Below, one piece after another: positions 53,459 through 61,270 of a stretch of DNA of 64,000 bases. Below the pieces are notes generated by a model. The model did not search any database. It saw only the letters and a program-made list of their open reading frames with translations, and had not been told where the DNA came from. This DNA is from Prevotella lacticifex (lineage in GTDB: Bacteria; Bacteroidota; Bacteroidia; Bacteroidales; Bacteroidaceae), in the NCBI RefSeq assembly GCF_019973375.1, contig NZ_BPTV01000001.1, positions 558,001 through 622,000 on the forward strand, read 5' to 3'. Each line of letters begins with the position of its first letter. Within the stretch, counting starts at the first letter, position 1. The position numbers and the translations under genes were made by a program.

Positions 53459-55921
53459 ATGAAGAAATCTATCTTGGCCCTTACAGCCTTTATTATCATA
53501 CTCATCTCATCACTGCCGTCGGCGGCACAGTACAAACTATGGTACAAGTCGCCGGCGCAGGTGTGGACCGATGCCCTCCCCTTAGGCAACGGCCGACTCG
53601 GTGCGATGGTCTATGGCATTCCGGCCACCGAGAGAATTGGTCTCAACGAGGAGACGATATGGTCCGGTCAGCCCAACGCCAACGCCAACGGCGAGGCCCG
53701 CGAGGCCATACCAGCCATCCAGCGGCTGCTCTTCGAGGGCCGTTACCGTGAGGCCGAGGCGATGGCTTCGGCCAAGGTGATGTCGGCAACAAACTGGGGC
53801 ATGGCCTATCAGACCTTTGGCGACGTGTACATCTCCACACCCGGTGCCACCAACTATTCCCGCTACTACCGCGAGCTCAGCCTCGACTCGGCATGCGCCC
53901 TAACGCGTTATACCGCCGATGGTGTCGACTACGAGCGCGAGGTTATCACATCCTTTGCCGACAGCGTTATCACCATCCACCTCACGGCGAGCCGGCCGGG
54001 GCGGATAACGTTCAACGCCAACTTCGCCTCGCCCCACGACGATGTTATCATCAGTAGCGACGGCGACGAGGTGACGCTCCAGGGCGTGACCTCAAAACTC
54101 GAGGGCTGCAAGGGGAAAGTACGCTTCATGGGGCGCATGACGGCCTCGACGAAGGGCGGACAGCTGTCGTCGCGCGACGGCATCCTGACCGTCACGGGTG
54201 CCGACGAGGCCACGATATACATCGCCATTGCCACCAACTTCGTGAACTATAAGGACATCAGCGGCGACGAGAAAGCGCGCTCCGAGCACCAGCTGCGCAC
54301 GGCCATGACCCACGACTACGCCTCTGCCCGCCGCCGTCATGTGGCCATCTACCGATCGATGCTTACGCGTGCGTCGCTCTTCCTCGGTGCCGACAGCCAT
54401 CCGTCGATGGCCACCGACGAGCGTCTCGCCGCCTTCCGCAGTGCCGACGACAACTGGCTCTGTGCCACATACTTCACCTTCGGCCGCTATCTCCTTATCT
54501 GCTCGTCGCAGCCCGGTGGTCAGGCCGCCAACCTGCAGGGTATATGGAACGACAAGATGTTCCCTTCGTGGGACTCGAAATACACCACGAATATCAACCT
54601 CGAGATGAACTACTGGCCCTCCGAGCCGACGAATCTCAGCGCTCTCAACGAGCCTCTGTTCCGGCTTATCCGTGAGGTCAGTACGACAGGATCCGCCACA
54701 GCGCGCACGATGTACGGCAAGGACGGATGGGTGCTCCATCACAATACCGACATCTGGAGGGTCACGGGAGGCATCGACCACGCCGCGAGCGGAATGTGGA
54801 TGACCGGTGGAGCGTGGCTCTCGGCCCACCTCTGGCAGCACTATCTCTTCACCGGCGACCGCGATTTCCTGGTCCGTGCCTACCCGATAATGAAGGGTGC
54901 GGCCCGCTTTCTCGACGAAATGCTCATCAGGGAACCCCGCAACGGATGGCTCGTCATATCGCCGTCGGTGTCGCCGGAGAACACCCATCCCTCGTCCGAG
55001 GGCAAGGTGCCGCTCAGCTATGGTACGACGATGGACAACGAACTCATCTATGAGCTGTTCAACAACGTCGCGGCTGCAAGCCGGATTCTCGGTGTCGACG
55101 ACACGCTACGCACTCACCTCGCGCAACGTCTCGCCCTTATGCCGCCGATGCAGATAGGCCGTTGGGGACAGCTACAGGAGTGGCTCGACGACTGGGACGA
55201 CCCCGCCGACCATCACCGCCATGTCAGCCATCTCTACGGACTGTTCCCCGGCAGTCAGATTTCGCCCTACCGCACTCCGCAGCTCTGCTCGGCTGCCCGC
55301 ACGTCGCTCGTCCACCGTGGCGACGCCAGCACGGGATGGTCGATGGGTTGGAAGGTTTGCCTGTGGGCGCGCCTCCTCGACGGCAACCACGCTTATAAGC
55401 TCATCCACGATCAGCTGACGCTCACCGACGACCACTATGTGGCCTACGGCACGAACAAGAAGAAGGGCGGCACCTACCGTAACCTCTTCGATGCCCACCC
55501 GCCATTCCAGATTGACGGCAACTTCGGGTGTACGGCGGGCATCAGCGAGATGCTCCTCCAGAGCCACGATGGGTGCGTGAGTGTCCTGCCGGCGCTCCCC
55601 GACGCATGGAAAGCCACCGGTGAGGTGAAGGGATTGAAGGCCCGCGGCGGTTTCGAAATCGTCGACATGAAGTGGACCAACGGCAGGATAACGGCGCTGA
55701 CGGTCCGGTCGGCCCTCGGCGGCAACCTGCGGCTGCGCCTGCCCCAGGCCCTGAAAGGCTACCGCCGTGCCCACGGCGACAATCCCAATGCGTTCTTCGC
55801 CCTCCCGCAACCGAAGGCTGTCGTCAGCCATTCCGACGCGAGTCTGACAGAGGTAAGTGTCCCGCGGTCATGGACTTACGACATTCCGACGGTGCCGGGA
55901 CAGACCCTTCGCATACTCTAA
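53459..55921 (+). CDS. GH95 alpha-L-galactosidase/alpha-L-fucosidase
   Basis: The 820-residue protein has a signal peptide ([24 protein letters not shown]). The N-terminal beta-sandwich has [18 protein letters not shown] and [12 protein letters not shown]. The (alpha/alpha)6 core has [20 protein letters not shown] followed by [11 protein letters not shown] (about 379-391), [12 protein letters not shown] (catalytic Glu near 505) and [20 protein letters not shown] (base Asp near 685). These are the GH95 active-site Asn, Glu and Asp positions. B. thetaiotaomicron BT1010 in the RG-II locus is an alpha-L-galactosidase of this family, and galactosidase rather than fucosidase activity is likely from context. 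It heads the 53459-64000 operon, with GH140 43 bp downstream. Confidence 0.93.
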   Translation: MKKSILALTAFIIILISSLPSAAQYKLWYKSPAQVWTDALPLGNGRLGAMVYGIPATERIGLNEETIWSGQPNANANGEAREAIPAIQRLLFEGRYREAEAMASAKVMSATNWGMAYQTFGDVYISTPGATNYSRYYRELSLDSACALTRYTADGVDYEREVITSFADSVITIHLTASRPGRITFNANFASPHDDVIISSDGDEVTLQGVTSKLEGCKGKVRFMGRMTASTKGGQLSSRDGILTVTGADEATIYIAIATNFVNYKDISGDEKARSEHQLRTAMTHDYASARRRHVAIYRSMLTRASLFLGADSHPSMATDERLAAFRSADDNWLCATYFTFGRYLLICSSQPGGQAANLQGIWNDKMFPSWDSKYTTNINLEMNYWPSEPTNLSALNEPLFRLIREVSTTGSATARTMYGKDGWVLHHNTDIWRVTGGIDHAASGMWMTGGAWLSAHLWQHYLFTGDRDFLVRAYPIMKGAARFLDEMLIREPRNGWLVISPSVSPENTHPSSEGKVPLSYGTTMDNELIYELFNNVAAASRILGVDDTLRTHLAQRLALMPPMQIGRWGQLQEWLDDWDDPADHHRHVSHLYGLFPGSQISPYRTPQLCSAARTSLVHRGDASTGWSMGWKVCLWARLLDGNHAYKLIHDQLTLTDDHYVAYGTNKKKGGTYRNLFDAHPPFQIDGNFGCTAGISEMLLQSHDGCVSVLPALPDAWKATGEVKGLKARGGFEIVDMKWTNGRITALTVRSALGGNLRLRLPQALKGYRRAHGDNPNAFFALPQPKAVVSHSDASLTEVSVPRSWTYDIPTVPGQTLRIL

Positions 55922-55964
55922 CGCAACAAACCGTACGACATACGTATTAAGACAAAGATAAATT

Positions 55965-57455
55965 ATGATAAAAAGAAAGATATTCAGGAGAGTTCTTCTG
56001 TCGGCCATCGCTGCTGCCGCAATCTCGACAACAGCCCTCGCCGGCAGTCCGAAACCATGGGACAACGGCCGGCTGATGGTGTCGCCGAATAACCGTTTCC
56101 TCCAGTTTGCCAACGGAAAGCCGTTCTTCTGGCTCGGCGATACGGGCTGGCTGTTGCCACAACGCCTCGACCGCAACGAGGTGGCCTACTATCTCAAGAA
56201 GTGCCACGATGCCGGATATAATATGGTTCAGGTTCAGGTGCTCAACGATGTGCCTTCGATAAACCTCTACGGACAGGTGTCGAATCCCCACGGATGGGAC
56301 ATGACGAAGGCCGATCCCGACGGTGTCTATTCCTATTGGGACCACCTCGACTATATCGTCAAGACTGCTGCCGACAACGGAATATACGTCGGAATGGTGG
56401 CCATCTGGGGCACTCAGGTGCAGGATGGGCGTATCAATGCGGCTCAGGCCAAGGCTTATGGGCAGTTCCTCGCCAAGCGATATAAGGACTGTCCGAACAT
56501 CATCTGGATTATGGGTGGCGACATCAAGGGCGACATCCACCCTGAGGTGTGGAACGCTATGGCCACTGCCATCAAGGCCATCGACCGTAACCACCTCATG
56601 AGCTACCACCCCCGCGGCCGCTATACGTCGGCCCGCTGGTGGAGTAAGGCCCCGTGGTTGGACTTCCACATGTTCCAGAGCGGCCATCGCAAGTATGGTC
56701 AGCGCATGGGCAACGCCGACTATCCCATCCCCGACAGTACCGAGGAGGACAACTGGATGTATGTCGACTCGACATGGGCGCATGGGCCCGTGAAACCCGT
56801 CATCGACGATGAGCCGAGCTATGAGGACATTCCGAAGGGCCTCCACGACCCCAACGAGGAGCGGTGGCAGGACTACGACGTGCGCCGTTATGCCTACTGG
56901 AGTGTCTTTGCCGGCAGTTTTGGCCACACCTATGGCCACAACGCCATTATGCAGATGCTCAAGCCCGGATATATAACCGGTTACGGCAGCAACGGAATGG
57001 AGAAGTCGTGGTATACGGCTCTCAACGACCCTGGCTATAACCAGATGCGGTTCGTGAAGGACCTTATGCTCTCGTTCCCCTATTTTGAGCGCGTTCCCGA
57101 CCAGACGATTATTGCCGGACGCAACGGCAAACACAACGACCGGCTCATCGCCACGAGGGGCAACGACTATCTGATGGTGTACGACTACAACAGCGATCCT
57201 ATGCCCGTCGACATGAGGAAGATTAGTGGGGCGAAGAAAAATGTGTGGTGGATGGATGCGGCTACGGGCGCACTGACGTTCATAGGCACCTTCGACAATG
57301 GTACGAAAACTTTCTTCCAGCAGAATCCACATAGGGGAACGCCCAACGACGGGGTGCTTATAGCCGTCGATGCCGACAAGAATTATATCGGAAAAAATCA
57401 GAAATCGATTGCCGTGAGGACCGCCTGCGGAGACGAAAGGAACCTTGAGGAATGA
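55965..57455 (+). CDS. GH140 apiosidase
   Basis: The 496-residue protein has a signal peptide (MIKRKIFRRVLLSAIAAAAISTTALA). The DUF4038-type TIM barrel starts RFLQFANGKPFFWLGDTGWL and continues with YNMVQVQVLNDVPSINLYGQ and YVGMVAIWGTQVQ. The likely catalytic pair is Asp186 (WIMGGDIKGD) and Glu283 (VIDDEPSYED). Their 97-residue spacing agrees with the Asp/Glu pair I recall for BT1012, the founding GH140 enzyme. A C-terminal beta-sandwich (KNVWWMDAATGALTFIG) ends it. GH140 cleaves the apiose link that ties RG-II side chains A and B to the backbone, so this gene is the best marker of an RG-II locus here. Confidence 0.93.
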   Translation: MIKRKIFRRVLLSAIAAAAISTTALAGSPKPWDNGRLMVSPNNRFLQFANGKPFFWLGDTGWLLPQRLDRNEVAYYLKKCHDAGYNMVQVQVLNDVPSINLYGQVSNPHGWDMTKADPDGVYSYWDHLDYIVKTAADNGIYVGMVAIWGTQVQDGRINAAQAKAYGQFLAKRYKDCPNIIWIMGGDIKGDIHPEVWNAMATAIKAIDRNHLMSYHPRGRYTSARWWSKAPWLDFHMFQSGHRKYGQRMGNADYPIPDSTEEDNWMYVDSTWAHGPVKPVIDDEPSYEDIPKGLHDPNEERWQDYDVRRYAYWSVFAGSFGHTYGHNAIMQMLKPGYITGYGSNGMEKSWYTALNDPGYNQMRFVKDLMLSFPYFERVPDQTIIAGRNGKHNDRLIATRGNDYLMVYDYNSDPMPVDMRKISGAKKNVWWMDAATGALTFIGTFDNGTKTFFQQNPHRGTPNDGVLIAVDADKNYIGKNQKSIAVRTACGDERNLEE

Positions 57456-57496
57456 CCGGCGGCAACGGCTGCTGCCATAAGATAACGACTGTCAGT

Positions 57497-60400
57497 ATGA
57501 AAAAGAATCTTATCATCTTACTTCTGATGATTCTTCCGCTGCGCACCATTGCCAGTGGAATATCGCTCTACGACCTTAGGGTTGAGGGACTTACGTGTCC
57601 GTTGGGTATCGATGTCGACGTGCCGAGGTTCTCGTGGAAGACAAAATCGGACCGGAAGAATACCGTCCAGACGGGTTACGAGATTCTCGTGGCATCGACA
57701 AAGGAAAAGCTCGATGCCGGGGAAGGCGACCTGTGGCGCTCCGGACTGGTAGCGTCGGATGCCCAACTGTGGATTCCCTACGGTGGCGTTCGCCTCGCCG
57801 ACAACCAGCGGGCGTGGTGGAAAGTGCGCATAACGACGAATAAAGGGAAGTCGGACTGGAGCGACGCTCAGACGTTTGGCATCGGACTGCGTGGCGAAAC
57901 CCACTGGAAAGGGCGGTGGATAGGAGTCGAGAGTCTTGTCGACGCCGATGCCGTGGGCCTGCATACGCGCTTGAAAGCGAGGTACTTACGACGTGAATTC
58001 ACGGCCCGCGACTCCATAGTAAGGGCTACGGCCTATGTTGCCGGGTTCGGACTCTATGAGTTCTACGTCAACGGACAGTCCATTGGCGATCGTGAGGTGC
58101 TGCGGCCGGTGCCGTCGGACTACCGTCGGACGGTCTATTACAACACTTATGACATTACCGAGGAGTTGCAGTCGGGTTCTAAGAATGCCCTTGCCATCGT
58201 CCTTGAGGCTGGCAGGGCGTTTCCACCGAGGCAGGAGAAACCATACAAGACGCCCTACTTCGGACTGCCGAAGTGCCGCATCAACGTTATCGTCGAGTAC
58301 GCCAACGGAAAGCGGGAGATATGGGCTACGGATGAGAAATGGAAGATTTCGACCGACGGCCCCGTCCTCTCGGCCAACGAATACGACGGTGAGGTGTACG
58401 ACTCACGGCTCGAACACGAGGGCTGGAACGATGTGGGTTTCGACGACAGCGGATGGTATCAGGCTCAGCGGGCTGCCATTCCGGAGGGCACTCTGCGTGC
58501 CCAGATGACGCCGAACATGGTTGTCGGCTATGGTCCGGTGGACAAGCGGTCGATGCGGAAGTGGGGCAATGGGGTGATTGTCGACTTCGGACAGAATATG
58601 GCAGGATGGGTTCTGACGAGTGTCCGCGGCAATGCCGGCGATACAATCCGCATCAAATATGCCGAGAAACTCGACTCTGCCGGTGGCCTCTACACGGCAA
58701 ATCTGCGCAACGCCCAGGCTGAGGATGTCTATATCTGCAACGGAAAGAGCCGCGAATGGTTCCCTTCGTTCGTCTACCACGGGTTCAGATACGTCTACGT
58801 CACGGGTCTGCGCAATGCCTCTGTCGACGATTTCGTGCCTTGCGTCGTAGCCGACAGGATGCGGACTACGGGCCATATCGCCACCGCCGACAGTATCCTT
58901 AACAAGGTGCTGCGCAACGCCAGGTGGGGCATTTTGAGCAACTATAAGGGCATGCCCGTCGACTGTCCGCAGCGCAACGAGCGCCAGCCGTGGCTCGGCG
59001 ACCGCACCGTGGGCTGCCTCGGCGAGTCGTTCCTGTTCGACAATGAGCGCCTCTACACCAAGTGGATGCGCGATATTGCTGAGGGGGTGAGGTCGGATGG
59101 GGCCATATCCAATGTCACACCGGCTTTCTGGAACTACTATGAGGATAATATGACGTGGCCGGCGGTGTTTCCCTTCGCTTGCGATATGCTCTACGAACAG
59201 TACGGCAACAGTCAGCCGATTATCGACTGCTATGGGGCGATGAGGAAGTGGCTGAACCACATGATTACCGAATATGAGCACGACGGAATCATTATCAAGG
59301 ATAAATATGGCGATTGGTGCGTGCCGCCGGAGAAACTGACGATGATTCACTCGAACGACCCCGCGAGGCAGACCGACGGCAGTCTCATCTCGACGGCATA
59401 CGCCATAAGGGTGCTGCAGCTCATGAAGAAGTTTGCGGAGATTAAGCTCCGCTGCGGCAATGCGGCTGAAGAGGTGGTTCTTAAAGCCGATATAGCTGAA
59501 TATTCTGAACGTCAGAAAGTTATGACGGAGGCTTTCAACCGTCGTTTCCTGACCGTGAAAAGGGGCACATCGGTGCGCCCCGGTCATGTGCTTTACCCCG
59601 ACAGCGTGTTCTACGGCAACAATACGGCAACGGCAAATCTGTTGCCATTAGCTTTCGGGATAGTCCCCGACTCGGTGAAAGATGATGTCGTCAGGAACGT
59701 TGTACGCAATATTATAGTTACCGGTAACGGCCATGTGACATGCGGTGTTATAGGCATCAGCTGGCTCATGAGAGGCTTGAGCGACAATGGCTTTGCCGAT
59801 GTGGCCTACATGTTGGCCACTCAGCGCAAGTATCCTTCGTGGGGATATATGACCGAGAATGGTGCCACGACTATATGGGAGCTGTGGAACGGCGATAAGG
59901 CAAACCCGTCGATGAACTCCGGAAACCACGTCATGCTCCTCGGCGACCTCCTTACATGGTGCTATCAGTACCTCGCCGGAATAAGGCAGACGGCCGAAAG
60001 TACGGCTTATAAGCACATCGTCCTGCGGCCGTCGTTCGGCATTGAGGACTGTTTCAGTATCGATGCAAGCTACGAGACACCCTACGGAACGGTCAAAAGC
60101 CAATGGCACAAGACTCTCGAACGCCTCCACTGGGATGTCGAAATACCCGCAAACACGACGGCGGAGGTGTGGCTCCCCGACGGAAAAGTGAAGAACGTGG
60201 GCAGCGGAAGCTACACTTTCGACTGCTCTATTCCACATAAGGACGCTAAGATTTTGCGCGATGAGTTTCTCTATGAGTATGCCCCGTTCTATTCGGCCCA
60301 TGCCTCTACCATCACCGAACTGAAGAACGGCGACCTCCTCGCGGCCTATTTCGGTGGCACGTGGGAGCGGAATCCTGACTGCTCGATATGGGTCAGCCGC

Positions 60401-61270
60401 CGCAAAAAAGGCGCCGACCACTGGGATGCACCCGTGAAAGTGGCCGACGGAGTACTCTCCGGCACTGCCGAAGGAACGAAAAGCGGAGCTGCCGAGCGTA
60501 AGGCCTGCTGGAATCCGGTGCTCTTCACCATGCCCGACGGTGAGATTCTGCTCTTCTTCAAAATAGGAAAGGATGTCCCCGACTGGCAGGGATGGGTCGT
60601 AAAATCGTACGACAACGGAAAGACGTGGACCCGCAAGGAGATGCTGCCGAAAGGATTTATCGGTCCGGTGAAGAACAAACCGGAGCTCATCGGCGACCGG
60701 CTGATATGTCCGTCGAGCACAGAAGGGAAGTGGTGGACGTTCCATGTGGAGATATACGACGTGAAAACGAAGCAGTGGAAGTATGTCGGACCGGTGCCGG
60801 CAGATTCGGCCCTGCTCACCGACGACGGCCAAATGCACCCCATAAAGTGCATTCAGCCAAGCATTCTACGCCTCGGCGACGGTCGGCTGAAAGTTCTCAT
60901 GCGTACCCATAACGGCAAGTTGGCGACGTCGTACAGCCGCGACAATGGCGACACGTGGTCGACGGTGACGCTTACCGACATTCCCAACAACCAGAGTGGA
61001 ACCGATGCGGTGACGCTGAAGGATGGCCGTCATGTGCTCGTTTACAATGATTTTGAGACTGTTATGGGAACGAAGAAAGGGCCGCGGACACCGCTCCGCC
61101 TCGCTATCAGCGACGACGGGGAGCACTTCCGCCCTTATGTCACACTCGAGGACAGTCCTGTCGATCAGTATTCTTATCCCGCCGTAATACAGGGAAACGA
61201 CGGCAATCTGCATGTCGTTTACACGTGGCGGCGACTGCGAATAGCCTATAAGGAAATAAAACTGAAATGA
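57497..61270 (+). CDS. Fusion of GH78 alpha-L-rhamnosidase and a sialidase-like propeller
   Basis: The 1257-residue protein is taken from the ATG at 57497, which begins MKKNLIILLLMILPLRTIAS; an ATG 45 bp earlier gives no signal peptide. Residues ~20-910 are a full GH78: Bac_rhamnosid-type N-domains (DVPRFSWKTKSDRKNTVQTG, GFGLYEFYVNGQSIGDREVL), the MPVDCPQRNERQPWLGDR motif near 490, and ATTIWELWNGD near 793. From about 920 a sialidase-like domain follows (FYSAHASTITELKNGDLLAA), with Asp-box motifs SYDNGKTWT and SRDNGDTWS. In RG-II side chain C, rhamnose caps Kdo, and Kdo is sialic-acid-like. The fusion could therefore remove both in turn; this is an inference. The next gene overlaps the stop by 4 bp. 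Confidence 0.85.
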   Translation: MKKNLIILLLMILPLRTIASGISLYDLRVEGLTCPLGIDVDVPRFSWKTKSDRKNTVQTGYEILVASTKEKLDAGEGDLWRSGLVASDAQLWIPYGGVRLADNQRAWWKVRITTNKGKSDWSDAQTFGIGLRGETHWKGRWIGVESLVDADAVGLHTRLKARYLRREFTARDSIVRATAYVAGFGLYEFYVNGQSIGDREVLRPVPSDYRRTVYYNTYDITEELQSGSKNALAIVLEAGRAFPPRQEKPYKTPYFGLPKCRINVIVEYANGKREIWATDEKWKISTDGPVLSANEYDGEVYDSRLEHEGWNDVGFDDSGWYQAQRAAIPEGTLRAQMTPNMVVGYGPVDKRSMRKWGNGVIVDFGQNMAGWVLTSVRGNAGDTIRIKYAEKLDSAGGLYTANLRNAQAEDVYICNGKSREWFPSFVYHGFRYVYVTGLRNASVDDFVPCVVADRMRTTGHIATADSILNKVLRNARWGILSNYKGMPVDCPQRNERQPWLGDRTVGCLGESFLFDNERLYTKWMRDIAEGVRSDGAISNVTPAFWNYYEDNMTWPAVFPFACDMLYEQYGNSQPIIDCYGAMRKWLNHMITEYEHDGIIIKDKYGDWCVPPEKLTMIHSNDPARQTDGSLISTAYAIRVLQLMKKFAEIKLRCGNAAEEVVLKADIAEYSERQKVMTEAFNRRFLTVKRGTSVRPGHVLYPDSVFYGNNTATANLLPLAFGIVPDSVKDDVVRNVVRNIIVTGNGHVTCGVIGISWLMRGLSDNGFADVAYMLATQRKYPSWGYMTENGATTIWELWNGDKANPSMNSGNHVMLLGDLLTWCYQYLAGIRQTAESTAYKHIVLRPSFGIEDCFSIDASYETPYGTVKSQWHKTLERLHWDVEIPANTTAEVWLPDGKVKNVGSGSYTFDCSIPHKDAKILRDEFLYEYAPFYSAHASTITELKNGDLLAAYFGGTWERNPDCSIWVSRRKKGADHWDAPVKVADGVLSGTAEGTKSGAAERKACWNPVLFTMPDGEILLFFKIGKDVPDWQGWVVKSYDNGKTWTRKEMLPKGFIGPVKNKPELIGDRLICPSSTEGKWWTFHVEIYDVKTKQWKYVGPVPADSALLTDDGQMHPIKCIQPSILRLGDGRLKVLMRTHNGKLATSYSRDNGDTWSTVTLTDIPNNQSGTDAVTLKDGRHVLVYNDFETVMGTKKGPRTPLRLAISDDGEHFRPYVTLEDSPVDQYSYPAVIQGNDGNLHVVYTWRRLRIAYKEIKLK

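Noticed and set aside
53362..53751. 129-codon open frame overlapping the start of the GH95 gene
   Set aside because: It is out of frame with the GH95 enzyme, has no signal or domain, and turns into Arg/Pro-rich sequence as expected from frame-shifted reading.
55947..57332. 461-codon open frame on the minus strand over the GH140 gene
   Set aside because: GH140 on the plus strand has a signal peptide and catalytic motifs. The antisense frame lacks any domain and starts without a ribosome-binding context.
57452..57496. Earlier ATG of the GH78-sialidase gene
   Set aside because: It would put 15 residues ahead of a good signal peptide and overlaps the GH140 stop region. The ATG at 57497 gives a normal exported start.
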